A DNA stretch of 17,638 nt from an uncultured Eubacteriales bacterium (GTDB taxonomy: Bacteria > Bacillota > Clostridia > Oscillospirales > Oscillospiraceae): positions 1 to 17,638 of the forward strand of contig URSX01000031.1 in NCBI GenBank assembly GCA_900550615.1. The letters run 5' to 3'. Below are positions 1 through 6,888 of this stretch, in pieces. Position 1 is the first letter of the stretch, and each line of letters begins with the position of its first letter. The position numbers were made by a program, and so were the translations under genes. Below the pieces are notes generated by a model. That model was given only the letters and a program-made list of their open reading frames with translations, made no database searches and was not told where the DNA came from.

Positions 1-2189
1 AACACGCGCTCTTTGATCTCCTGGGTACGGCCCTGGTTCCAGAACTGGGTGCCGATGTAGCCGCAGGTACGGCGGGCCACGTTCATCTTGTCCTGGTCGG
101 TGTTGCCGCACTGGGGACATTTCCAGATGAGCTTGCCGTCCTCTTCCGCAATCTCGATCTCGCCGTCCCAGCCGCAGACCTGACAGTAGTCGCTCTTGGT
201 GTTCAGCTCAGCATAGATGATGTGGTCATAGATGAACTTCATCACCTCCAGCACGGCGGGGATGTTGTTCTGCATGTCCGGCACCTCCACATAGCTGATG
301 GCACCGCCGGGGGACAGATGCTGGAACTGGGCCTCGAACTCCAGCTTCTTGAAAGCGTCAATGGGCTCGGTGACGTGGACGTGGTAGCTGTTGGTGATGT
401 AGCCCTTGTCGGTGATACCCTCGATGATGCCGAAGCGCTTTTGCAGGCACTTGGCAAACTTGTAGGTGGTAGACTCCAGAGGGGTGCCGTAGAGGGAGTA
501 GTCGATGTCCTCGGCGGTCTTCCACTCCTGGCACTTCTCGTTCATCTTCTTCATGATGGACAGGGCGAAGGGGGTGGCGGAGGGATCGGTGTGACTCTTA
601 CCGGTCATGTACTTCACGCACTCGTACAGGCCCGCGTAGCCCAGGGAGATGGTGGAGTAGCCGCCGTAGAGGAGCTTGTCAATGGGCTCACCCTTTTTAA
701 GCCTCGCCAGAGCGCCGTACTGCCACAGGATGGGGGCGGCGTCGGAAACGGTGCCCAGCAGGCGGTCGTGGCGGCAGCGCAGGGCCCGGTGGCATAGCTC
801 CAGCCGGTCGTCAAAGATCTTCCAGAATTTCTCGATATTGCCGCCGGAGGACAGAGCCACATCCGGCAGGTTGATGGTGACCACACCCTGGTTAAAGCGG
901 CCATAGTACTTGTGCTTGCCGGGCTCGTAATTCCCGGCGTTGGCAATGTTGCCCACCCCCGCGTCGGTGAAGCGGTCAGGGGTCAGGAAGGAGCGGCAGC
1001 CCATGCAGGTGTACACATCGCCCTTGAGCTCCTTCATCTTCTTCTCGGAGATGTAGTCGGGCACCATGCGCCGGGCGGTGCACTTGGCGGCTAACTCCGT
1101 CAGGTACCAGTAGGGGGAGCCCTCGTGGATGTTGTCCTCCTCCAAGGTGTAGATGAGCTTGGGGAAGGCGGGGGTGACCCACACGCCCTTTTCGTTCTTC
1201 ACGCCCTGGTAGCGCTGGAGGAGCATCTCCTCGATAATCATGGCCAGATCTTTCTTCTCCCGCTCGTTGCGGGCTTCGTTCAGATACATGAACACGGTGA
1301 TGAAGGGGGCCTGACCGTTGGTGGTCAGCAGGGTCACCACCTGGTACTGGATGGTCTGCACGCCCCGGCGAATTTCTTCCCGCAGGCGGGTCTCCACCAG
1401 CTCGCTGATCTTCTCCTCGCCGGGATCCACGCCGATGGAGGCCATTTCACCCTGGACGATCTTGCGGATCTTCTGGCGGCTGACCTCCACAAAGGGGGCC
1501 AGGTGGGTGAGACTGATGGACTGGCCGCCGTACTGGTTGCTGGCCACCTGGGCCACGATCTGGGTGGCGATATTGCAGGCGGTGGCAAAGCTGTGGGGCC
1601 GCTCGATGAGGGTGCCGGTGATGACGGTGCCGTTTTGCAGCATGTCCTCCAGGTTCACCAGGTCGCAGTTGTGCATGTGCTGGGCATAATAATCGCTGTC
1701 GTGGAAGTGGATGATGCCCTCCCGGTGGGCCTCTACGATCTCCTGGGGCAGGAGGATGCGTTCACTGAGGTCACGGCTGACCTCGCCGGCCATATAGTCC
1801 CGCTGAGTGGAGTTGACCACGGGGTTTTTATTGGAATTCTCCTGCTTGGCCTCCTCGTTGTTGCACTCGATGAGGGAGAGGATCTTGTCGTCGGTGGTGT
1901 TGGATTTGCGCACCAGGGAACGGGTATAGCGGTAGGTGATGTAGTGCTTGGCCACCTCAAAGGCACCGTGAGCCATGATGTAGTGCTCCACCATGTCCTG
2001 AATCTCCTCCACCGTGGGGGCGCGGCCAATTTTCTGGCACTGGAGCTCCACGGACTCGGCGATGCGCTGCACCTGCACAGGGGTCATTCTGTCGGCTTCC
2101 TCCACGGACTCGTTGGCCTTAGTGATGGCGACGATGATCTTGGTGATGTCAAAAACCGCTTCAGAACCGTTGCGCTTGATGATCTTCAT
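1..2189 (-). CDS. nrdD: Anaerobic (class III) ribonucleoside-triphosphate reductase, 3' end outside the window
   Basis: Reduces ribonucleotides to deoxyribonucleotides without oxygen, using a glycyl radical installed by a radical-SAM activase (NrdG, not in the window). The frame is open from ATG 2187-2189 to the left edge, 729 codons. Seen in order: an N-terminal ATP-cone-like region (residues 1 to about 95, beginning MKIIKRNGSEAVFDI), the active-site stretch HNCDLVNLEDML with Cys175, CMGCRSFL (Cys395 and Cys398), two CxxC pairs that form the zinc site (Cys669/672 and 691/694), and the glycyl-radical motif RRTCGYIG with Gly710. These are the diagnostic residues of NrdD. Only a short C-terminal tail should be missing. 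The start is supported by GAGGAGG about 8 bases upstream. The promoter region carries NrdR-like boxes. Nothing looks broken in the frame. Confidence 0.97.
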   Translation of the reverse strand, partial: MKIIKRNGSEAVFDITKIIVAITKANESVEEADRMTPVQVQRIAESVELQCQKIGRAPTVEEIQDMVEHYIMAHGAFEVAKHYITYRYTRSLVRKSNTTDDKILSLIECNNEEAKQENSNKNPVVNSTQRDYMAGEVSRDLSERILLPQEIVEAHREGIIHFHDSDYYAQHMHNCDLVNLEDMLQNGTVITGTLIERPHSFATACNIATQIVAQVASNQYGGQSISLTHLAPFVEVSRQKIRKIVQGEMASIGVDPGEEKISELVETRLREEIRRGVQTIQYQVVTLLTTNGQAPFITVFMYLNEARNEREKKDLAMIIEEMLLQRYQGVKNEKGVWVTPAFPKLIYTLEEDNIHEGSPYWYLTELAAKCTARRMVPDYISEKKMKELKGDVYTCMGCRSFLTPDRFTDAGVGNIANAGNYEPGKHKYYGRFNQGVVTINLPDVALSSGGNIEKFWKIFDDRLELCHRALRCRHDRLLGTVSDAAPILWQYGALARLKKGEPIDKLLYGGYSTISLGYAGLYECVKYMTGKSHTDPSATPFALSIMKKMNEKCQEWKTAEDIDYSLYGTPLESTTYKFAKCLQKRFGIIEGITDKGYITNSYHVHVTEPIDAFKKLEFEAQFQHLSPGGAISYVEVPDMQNNIPAVLEVMKFIYDHIIYAELNTKSDYCQVCGWDGEIEIAEEDGKLIWKCPQCGNTDQDKMNVARRTCGYIGTQFWNQGRTQEIKERV

Positions 2190-2204
2190 TCTTGTATCCT
2201 CCTC

Positions 2205-2218
2205 TGCCCCCGGGGGCA
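2205..2218. repeat. 14-bp perfect palindrome in the nrdD leader
   Basis: TGCCCCCGGGGGCA lies between the predicted nrdD promoter and its ribosome-binding site, so it would be transcribed in the 5' leader. Self-pairing without a loop is poor as an RNA hairpin, so a protein site or chance in GC-rich DNA are both possible. Confidence 0.35.
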
Positions 2219-2237
2219 AGTATTGTGCGACATGTTT

Positions 2238-2266
2238 ATAGTACACTATATGTTGTGGCATTACAA
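2238..2266 (-). promoter_or_regulatory. Predicted sigma-A promoter of nrdD
   Basis: Read on the minus strand, TTGTAA (2261-2266) and TACTAT (2238-2243) are separated by 17 bases. Each matches consensus at 4 of 6 positions. It lies about 50 bases upstream of the nrdD start and overlaps the first NrdR-like box, as expected for a repressed promoter. Confidence 0.5.
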
Positions 2267-2291
2267 GAGGAAAGGACACAAAATATGGTGC
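2243..2291. promoter_or_regulatory. Tandem NrdR-box-like operators upstream of nrdD
   Basis: Box 1, acactatatgttgtgg (2243-2258), matches the NrdR consensus acacwatatatwgtgt at 14 of 16 positions by my count. Box 2, acacaaaatatggtgc (2276-2291), matches at 13 of 16. They start 33 bp apart, close to three helical turns, which resembles the known paired-box arrangement. NrdR is a zinc/ATP-cone repressor of ribonucleotide reductase genes. Its own gene is not in the window. Confidence 0.7.
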
Positions 2292-2383
2292 AAATCTGCG
2301 CCAAAAATCAAGGCGAAATTTTGGAGGAACAGACAAAGAACGCAAAATGTGGAAATTAGATGCGCCGGAAACACAAAATAATG

Positions 2384-2416
2384 TCCCCCAAGGGCCCCGT
2401 CGGGACTCTTGGGGGA
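2384..2416 (-). terminator. Probable terminator of the iclR-moaB transcript
   Basis: CCCCCAAG (2385-2392) pairs perfectly with CTTGGGGG (2408-2415), with one more T-A pair outside. On the minus strand the stem is followed by acattattttg, a weak T-rich tract. A smaller hairpin, CGGGG (2464-2468) with CCCCG (2474-2478), lies between it and the moaB stop. Together they would separate the upstream operon from nrdD. Apart from these sites and the nrdD control region, I see nothing else in 2190-2491. Confidence 0.5.
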
Positions 2417-2491
2417 GTACATATGCCGTTATATCGCGCTGCCGGGGAATATCTCCGCGCAGGCGGGGAAGTGCCCCGGGAAAAGGGGAGC

Positions 2492-2974
2492 TTATCCGTG
2501 GCCCTCGGCGGCGATCATGTGCAGGGCGTGCTCCAGCGCGCCGATGACGGCGGCCAGATTTTCCCGCGCGGCTTTCTCGGAGCCGGGGAGGTTGATGATG
2601 AGGCTGCTGCCGCGGGTACCGGCCACGGCGCGGGAGAGCATGGCCCGGGGGGTGATCTTCAGCCCCTCTACCCACATGGCTACCGGGATGGCCCGGATCT
2701 CGCGCTCTATGACATCGGCTGTGGCCTCCGGCGTTACGTCCCGGGGGGAGAGACCGGTGCCGCCGGTGGTGACGATGAGGTCGATCCTCTTTTCATCGGC
2801 GCAGCTGCGCAGTGCGGCGCTGATCTGCTGGCGGTCATCCGGCAGGATGGCGGTGTATACCGTCTGGAAGCCCGCCTCCTCCAGCATGGCGCACACGGCG
2901 GGGCCGCTGGTGTCCTGCCGGAGTCCCTGGCTGCCCAGGTCGCTGACGGTGAAGACGGCTGCTGTATAGCTCAT
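2492..2974 (-). CDS. moaB: MogA/MoaB-family molybdopterin adenylyltransferase
   Basis: Members of this family bind molybdopterin and (MogA type) adenylate it with ATP before metal insertion. The 160-residue protein is of normal length. It shows TTGGTGLSPRDVTPE (residues about 69-83), the signature pterin-binding loop, and near the C-terminus TPRAMLSRAVAGTRG followed by INLPGSEKAARENL, also typical. I chose ATG 2972-2974 because AAAGGAGG lies just upstream and the family begins at this point. Its ATG overlaps the TGA of the preceding iclR gene by the shared bases ATGA, so the two are translationally coupled. It could be called mog or moaB; the sequence alone does not separate them firmly. Confidence 0.92.
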   Translation of the reverse strand: MSYTAAVFTVSDLGSQGLRQDTSGPAVCAMLEEAGFQTVYTAILPDDRQQISAALRSCADEKRIDLIVTTGGTGLSPRDVTPEATADVIEREIRAIPVAMWVEGLKITPRAMLSRAVAGTRGSSLIINLPGSEKAARENLAAVIGALEHALHMIAAEGHG

Positions 2975-3750
2975 GTGGATTCCTCCTTTTCTCTGTAGCC
3001 CAGGGCGGTGGAGATCATGACTGCGGTGCTGCACACCTGCTCCAGCGCTGTGCGAAACTCATCGGAGTGGACACTGCGGAACATGCCGATCACCCCCACG
3101 GTATAGCGCACATCGCCCTCCACAGTGTGGACCGGGGCGGAGATGGAGCGCAGGCCAATCTTATATTCGCCATTTTCAATGGCGTAGCCGTTGGCCCGGC
3201 AGGCGTCGATCTCCCGCAGCAGGGAGGGAAGATCGGTGATGGTATGGGGCGTAAACTGGTTCATATGCAGGCCCCGCAGGAGGGATTCGGCCCCGGCACG
3301 GCTCATATGTGCCAGAAAAACCTTGCCCTGGGACGTGCAGTAAATGGGCAGTCGGGAGCCAACATCGGACACAATGCGCAGGCCGCCGTGCATCTCCACC
3401 TGATCCAGCGTGATGATGCTGCTGCCCTCCCGGACGGACAGCACCACCGAGGCCCCCGTCTGCTGGCACAGGTGCTCCATGTAGGGGTGCGCCACCTGGG
3501 AGATGTCCCAGGACCGCTCTACCTGTCTGCCGTACTCAAACAGCCGCAGGCCCAGCGTGTAGCGCCCGTCCGGCGTCTGGGTCACCATGTCGTATTTGCG
3601 CATTGTGGTCAGCAGGCCGAACACCGTACTCTTGGGGTAGTCACACAGGGCGGTCAGTTCCCTCAGCAGCAGCGGTTTTCCGGCCTGGCTCAATACTTGC
3701 AGCAGCTCCATGGCCTTGGCCACGGATAGAATGATATTGCCATCAACCAT
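2971..3750 (-). CDS. IclR-family transcriptional regulator
   Basis: A 259-residue protein with the IclR layout: an N-terminal winged helix-turn-helix (about residues 6-70, including LLLRELTALCDYPKSTVFGL and the wing DGRYTLGLRLFEYG) and a C-terminal effector-binding domain containing VVLSVREGSSIITLDQVE, GSRLPIYCTSQGKVFLA, the stretch NGYAIENGEYKIGLRSISAPV and VGVIGMF. IclR proteins usually bind a small carbon metabolite and act as repressors or activators at divergent promoters. The start ATG 3748-3750 has AGAGGTGA upstream. It is the first gene of a two-gene operon with the MogA/MoaB gene and lies head to head with moaA, so control of the molybdenum-cofactor genes is likely by position. The effector cannot be read from the sequence. 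Confidence 0.93.
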   Translation of the reverse strand: MVDGNIILSVAKAMELLQVLSQAGKPLLLRELTALCDYPKSTVFGLLTTMRKYDMVTQTPDGRYTLGLRLFEYGRQVERSWDISQVAHPYMEHLCQQTGASVVLSVREGSSIITLDQVEMHGGLRIVSDVGSRLPIYCTSQGKVFLAHMSRAGAESLLRGLHMNQFTPHTITDLPSLLREIDACRANGYAIENGEYKIGLRSISAPVHTVEGDVRYTVGVIGMFRSVHSDEFRTALEQVCSTAVMISTALGYREKEEST

Positions 3751-3772
3751 CAGTCGTCACCTCTTTTTCATC

Positions 3773-3801
3773 AGAATACTTATTTAATAATCGCCTGTCA
3801 A
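3773..3801 (-). promoter_or_regulatory. Predicted promoter of iclR-moaB
   Basis: On the minus strand, TTGACA (3796-3801, perfect) and TATTCT (3773-3778, 4 of 6) are separated by 17 bases. It lies about 25 bases upstream of the iclR start, giving a very short leader. Confidence 0.65.
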
Positions 3802-3806
3802 GAAAA

Positions 3807-3843
3807 ATCCGACAAATACGAAACAAAATCCGATAATATCGAA
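3807..3843. promoter_or_regulatory. Paired 16-bp repeats between divergent promoters, candidate IclR operators
   Basis: ATCCGACAAATACGAA (3807-3822) and ATCCGATAATATCGAA (3828-3843) match at 12 of 16 positions and are offset by 21 bp, two helical turns. The second contains a perfect inverted repeat, CGATA-A-TATCG. They lie 5 bp from the iclR -35 element and 8 bp from the moaA -35 element, so a protein bound here could act on both transcripts. Confidence 0.6.
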
Positions 3844-3851
3844 CACTCCAT

Positions 3852-3880
3852 TTGAAATACAGCAGTCCTGATGATAAGAT
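3852..3880 (+). promoter_or_regulatory. Predicted promoter of the moaA-mod operon
   Basis: TTGAAA (3852-3857) and TAAGAT (3875-3880) are separated by 17 bases; each is close to the sigma-A consensus. The start site would be near 3887, leaving about 20 bases before the moaA ATG, enough for its ribosome-binding site but not for a long leader riboswitch. Confidence 0.55.
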
Positions 3881-3906
3881 TAACAAGAAAAGGAAAGGGA
3901 TATTAT

Positions 3907-4854
3907 ATGCAGGATATACTGGGCAGAAGTATTACATATCTCAGACTGTCGGTAACGGACCTGTGCGATCTTCGCTGCCGGTACTGCATGGAGGAGGGCG
4001 GCGTCATAAAGCGGGGGCACGGGGAGCTGTGCTCTCTGGAGGAACTGCGGGATTTTGCAGCCGCTGCGGTGAAATTGGGCGTGACCAAGATCCGGGTGAC
4101 CGGCGGGGAGCCACTGGTGCGCCGGGGGATCGTGGATCTGTGTGCCATGCTGCGGCAGATCCCGGGGGTGGAGGAGCTCTGCCTGACCACCAATGGGACC
4201 CTTTTGCCGCAGCTTGCCGTTTCACTGCGCCGGGCCGGCGTGGATCGGCTGAACGTCAGCCTGGACACCCTCCGGCCGGAGCGCTACCGGGCCATCACCC
4301 GCACGGGTGAGCTGGCGAATGTGCAGCGGGGGATTGAGGCTGCCCAGGCGGCCGGGTTCCGGGATCTGAAGATCAACTGTGTGCTGCAGGGCGGCGTGAA
4401 TGATGATGAAATTGAGGATTTTGTCCGCCTGACAGTGGATAGACCGTGGCAGGTACGGTTTATTGAGCTGATGCCCATGGGCGTTTGCGCCTCCTGGCCC
4501 CAGGAGCGGTTTTTATCGGCGCAGACGGTGATCGACCGGGTGCCGGAGCTGCGCCCCGCGGGACACAGCGGCGTTGCCGCGCTGTATCGCCTGCCGGACG
4601 GGCAGGGAACGGTGGGGCTTATTGAGCCCATGAGCTGCGCCTTCTGCGCTGAGTGCTCCCGTATCCGGATCACGGCGGACGGCAAGCTGAAGCCCTGCCT
4701 GCATTCGGATGCGGAGATCCCGCTGCGGGGTCTCACGGGGGCAGCGCTGGAGCAGGCGCTGCGCAGCGGTATTCGCGGGAAGCCGGAGCGGCACCATATG
4801 GAGCAGACCGGCAGAACACAGACGCACCGGGGCATGTTTGCGATTGGAGGTTGA
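3907..4854 (+). CDS. moaA: GTP 3',8-cyclase MoaA (radical SAM)
   Basis: Catalyses the radical-SAM cyclisation of GTP that begins molybdenum-cofactor synthesis; MoaC then makes cPMP. The 315-residue protein has the SAM-cluster motif CDLRCRYC (Cys20, 24, 27), the SAM-contact motif TGGEPLVR, and a second [4Fe-4S] site FCAECSR...LKPCL (Cys247, 250, 264), which distinguishes MoaA from most radical-SAM enzymes. It ends in the conserved Gly-Gly tail needed for activity. I prefer ATG 3907 over the in-frame ATG at 3871 because AGGAAAGGGA precedes it and because the 3871 codon lies inside the predicted promoter. First gene of a seven-gene plus-strand cluster. Confidence 0.97.
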   Translation: MQDILGRSITYLRLSVTDLCDLRCRYCMEEGGVIKRGHGELCSLEELRDFAAAAVKLGVTKIRVTGGEPLVRRGIVDLCAMLRQIPGVEELCLTTNGTLLPQLAVSLRRAGVDRLNVSLDTLRPERYRAITRTGELANVQRGIEAAQAAGFRDLKINCVLQGGVNDDEIEDFVRLTVDRPWQVRFIELMPMGVCASWPQERFLSAQTVIDRVPELRPAGHSGVAALYRLPDGQGTVGLIEPMSCAFCAECSRIRITADGKLKPCLHSDAEIPLRGLTGAALEQALRSGIRGKPERHHMEQTGRTQTHRGMFAIGG

Positions 4855-4859
4855 CTGAC

Positions 4860-5330
4860 TTGGAGCTGACACATTTCAATGAGCAGGGCCGCGCCCACAT
4901 GGTGGACGTGAGCGAAAAGAAGCAGACCTATCGTATAGCCCGGGCCACGGCTACGGTGCATATGGCAGAGAGCACCATGGATCGGATCCGGGAGGGCTCC
5001 ATCGGCAAGGGCGATGTGCTGGCCGTGGCGCAGGTGGCGGGCATTATGGCCGCGAAAAATACCAGCGGGCTGATCCCCATGTGCCATCCATTGCTGCTGA
5101 CGAAGATCAATATCGCCTTTGAGATGGAGAATACCGCGCTGCATATTTACAGCGAGGTGTGCTGCCGGGGGGAGACGGGCGTGGAAATGGAAGCGCTGAC
5201 GGCGGCCTCTGTGGCGGCCCTGACGGTATATGACATGTGCAAGGCGGTACAGCGAGACATGACCGTCACGGATATTAAGCTGCTCTACAAAGAGGGCGGC
5301 AAGAGCGGAGTATATGAAGCAGAGGTGTAA
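4860..5330 (+). CDS. moaC: Cyclic pyranopterin monophosphate synthase MoaC
   Basis: Converts the MoaA product (3',8-cH2GTP) to cPMP. The 156-residue protein matches the family length. Seen: GSIGKGDVLAVAQVAGIMAA with Lys50, IPMCHPLLLTKI with His76, GVEMEALTAASVAALTVYDMCKA and the C-terminal KSGVY. The start is unusual: I see no ATG at the expected N-terminus, and TTG 4860-4862 gives the usual MoaC length and has GGAGG (4846-4850) nine bases upstream. That Shine-Dalgarno lies within the last codons of moaA, so translation is probably coupled, with five bases between the genes. An upstream ATG in the same frame (4653) would add a 69-residue extension from the moaA shadow and is not credible. Confidence 0.95.
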   Translation: MELTHFNEQGRAHMVDVSEKKQTYRIARATATVHMAESTMDRIREGSIGKGDVLAVAQVAGIMAAKNTSGLIPMCHPLLLTKINIAFEMENTALHIYSEVCCRGETGVEMEALTAASVAALTVYDMCKAVQRDMTVTDIKLLYKEGGKSGVYEAEV

Positions 5331-5333
5331 AGA

Positions 5334-5768
5334 ATGGCATCTGTTACGGCGGTGAATATCAGTGAAAAAAAGGGCGTGCGCAAGCACAAGGTGCCCTATA
5401 TCGATCTGAAATGCCACCACGGCATCGTGGGCGATGCCCACGCCGGGGACTGGCACAGGCAGGTGAGCCTGCTGGCGGACGAGAGCGTGGACACCATGCG
5501 TGCCATCTGCCCCATTCCCTTGGATGCCGGTGTATTTGCGGAGAATATCAACACCCGGGGCATTGATCTGAAGCATCTGCCCGTGGGGACACATCTGAGA
5601 GTGGGGGAGACGGAGCTGGAGGTCACCCAGATCGGCAAGCAGTGCCATAACGACTGCGAGATCAAACGCACCGCCGGCAAGTGCGTTATGCCCACGGAGG
5701 GGATTTTTGCCGTGGTGGTGAAAGAGGGCCGGGTGCAGGCCGGAGACGAGATCGAGGTGCTGAAATGA
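5334..5768 (+). CDS. MOSC-domain protein
   Basis: A 144-residue protein made up of one MOSC domain (the domain at the C-terminus of molybdenum-cofactor sulfurase). It shows GIVGDAHAGDWHRQVSLLADE near the N-terminus, FAENINTRGIDL, LPVGTHLRVGETELEVTQIGK and a conserved cysteine pair in the stretch KQCHNDCEI, where MOSC proteins keep the cysteine thought to carry sulfur or bind cofactor. Stand-alone MOSC proteins are common in clostridial molybdenum operons, but their reaction is not settled. ATG 5334 is three bases after the moaC stop, with AGAGGTG just upstream. The gene overlaps the next one by three bases, so it is operonic. Confidence 0.9.
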   Translation: MASVTAVNISEKKGVRKHKVPYIDLKCHHGIVGDAHAGDWHRQVSLLADESVDTMRAICPIPLDAGVFAENINTRGIDLKHLPVGTHLRVGETELEVTQIGKQCHNDCEIKRTAGKCVMPTEGIFAVVVKEGRVQAGDEIEVLK

Positions 5769-6784
5769 AGCTGATACGAACAGAGGACGCGGTAGGCCAT
5801 GTGCTCTGCCACGATATGACCCAGATCATCAAGGATCAGTATAAGGATGCCCGGTTCCGCAAGGGCCATGTGGTCACGGAGGAAGACATTCCGGTGCTGC
5901 TGTCCATGGGCAAAGAGCATCTGTATGTCTGGGAGATGACCCCCGGCATGGTACACGAGAACGACGCGGCGGAGCGGCTGCTTAAGCTGTGCGGCCAGGA
6001 GAACATGACCCGCAGCGAGGTGAAAGAGGGCAAAATCGAGCTGAAGGCCGCCTGCGACGGCCTGTTCCTGGTGGATAGCTCCCGCCTTCTGGAGGTGAAC
6101 AGCCAGGACGAGGTGATGATCGCTACTCGCAAGGGCGGCACCGCCGTCCGCAAGGGCGATAAGCTGGCGGGCATGCGGGTGATACCCCTGATTATCGCCG
6201 AGGAAAAGCTGCAAAAGGCGGAGCAGGCCGCGGGCCGGACGCCGCTGCTGGCACTGAGACCCTTTGTACGCAGGACCGCCTGCATCGTCGCCACCGGCGG
6301 CGAGGTGAAAAAGGGTCTCATCAAGGATACCTTTACCCCCGTGGTCATCGACAAGCTGAAGGCCTGCGGCATTGAGACGCTGGAGGTGGTCTATTCCGGC
6401 GACGGCGTGGAGAATGTCCGGGACGCAGTGCTGGCCATGCGCGCTAAAAAGCCGGACATGATCCTCTGCACCGGCGGCATGAGCGTGGATCCGGATGACA
6501 ATACCCCCGGCGGCATCCGGGCCGCCGGCGCGGACATTGTCTGCTACGGAGCCCCGGTGCTCCCCGGTGCCATGTTCCTTCTGGGCTATTTTGAGGACGG
6601 CCTGCCCGTCATGGGTCTCCCCGGCTGCGTCATGTATGCCGGTGCCACGATTTTTGACCTGATCCTGCCCAAGGTAGCGGCAGATATACCCGTAACACGC
6701 AGTGACATCGCCGCCCTGGGTGAGGGCGGTCTGTGCCTGGGCTGCAAGGAGTGCCATTATCCCATCTGCCCCTTCGGAAAATAA
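5765..6784 (+). CDS. MoeA-like molybdopterin-binding protein with cysteine-rich C-terminal tail
   Basis: A 339-residue protein with a MoCF-type molybdopterin-binding domain in its second half: ACIVATGGEV, SGDGVENVRDAV, CTGGMSVDPDDNTPGGIR and PGAMFLLGYFEDGLPVMGLPG. The family includes MoeA (molybdate insertion) and other pterin binders. The first ~170 residues do not look like the full MoeA domain set, so 'MoeA-like' is safer than MoeA. The protein ends in CLGCKECHYPICPFGK, four cysteines (324, 327, 330, 335) in the last 16 residues, looking like a metal or Fe-S site. The start ATG 5765 overlaps the MOSC stop codon. It probably handles the last cofactor step together with the MogA/MoaB protein and the molybdate transporter encoded next. 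Confidence 0.87.
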   Translation: MKLIRTEDAVGHVLCHDMTQIIKDQYKDARFRKGHVVTEEDIPVLLSMGKEHLYVWEMTPGMVHENDAAERLLKLCGQENMTRSEVKEGKIELKAACDGLFLVDSSRLLEVNSQDEVMIATRKGGTAVRKGDKLAGMRVIPLIIAEEKLQKAEQAAGRTPLLALRPFVRRTACIVATGGEVKKGLIKDTFTPVVIDKLKACGIETLEVVYSGDGVENVRDAVLAMRAKKPDMILCTGGMSVDPDDNTPGGIRAAGADIVCYGAPVLPGAMFLLGYFEDGLPVMGLPGCVMYAGATIFDLILPKVAADIPVTRSDIAALGEGGLCLGCKECHYPICPFGK

Positions 6785-6791
6785 ACCGGTC

Positions 6792-6865
6792 TGTGCGCCC
6801 GGGAGAGCGCACAACAAATGCTGAGCGTTATCCTCGCAAGAATACTGCGATGATTTAGAATACTG
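6792..6865 (+). other. Leader of modA with hairpins and a 9-bp direct repeat
   Basis: The 104-base gap before modA holds TGTGCGC (6792-6798) paired with GCGCACA (6807-6813), an eight-base loop between them, then TCGCA (6834-6838) paired with TGCGA (6846-6850). AGAATACTG occurs twice (6839-6847, 6857-6865), 18 bp apart. The first hairpin has no T-tract, so it is not an obvious terminator. I could not match the region to the molybdenum-cofactor riboswitch or to a ModE palindrome, and I see no convincing promoter. Confidence 0.4.
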
Positions 6866-6888
6866 AAAAACGGAAAGGAACAGCCACG

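Noticed and set aside
222..2381. Long plus-strand frames opposite nrdD
   Set aside because: The minus strand reads as intact NrdD with ATP-cone, active-site cysteines, zinc site and glycyl radical, so the plus-strand frames are mirror shadows.
3751..3906. A molybdenum-cofactor riboswitch upstream of moaA
   Set aside because: The predicted moaA promoter leaves a leader of only about 20 bases, and the AT-rich region lacks the long GC-rich stems of that riboswitch.
4284..6817. Minus-strand frames of 454 and 473 codons opposite moaC, the MOSC gene and the MoeA-like gene
   Set aside because: The plus strand holds overlapping genes with family motifs and ribosome sites; the antisense translations are His/Leu/Ala-rich and match nothing that I know.
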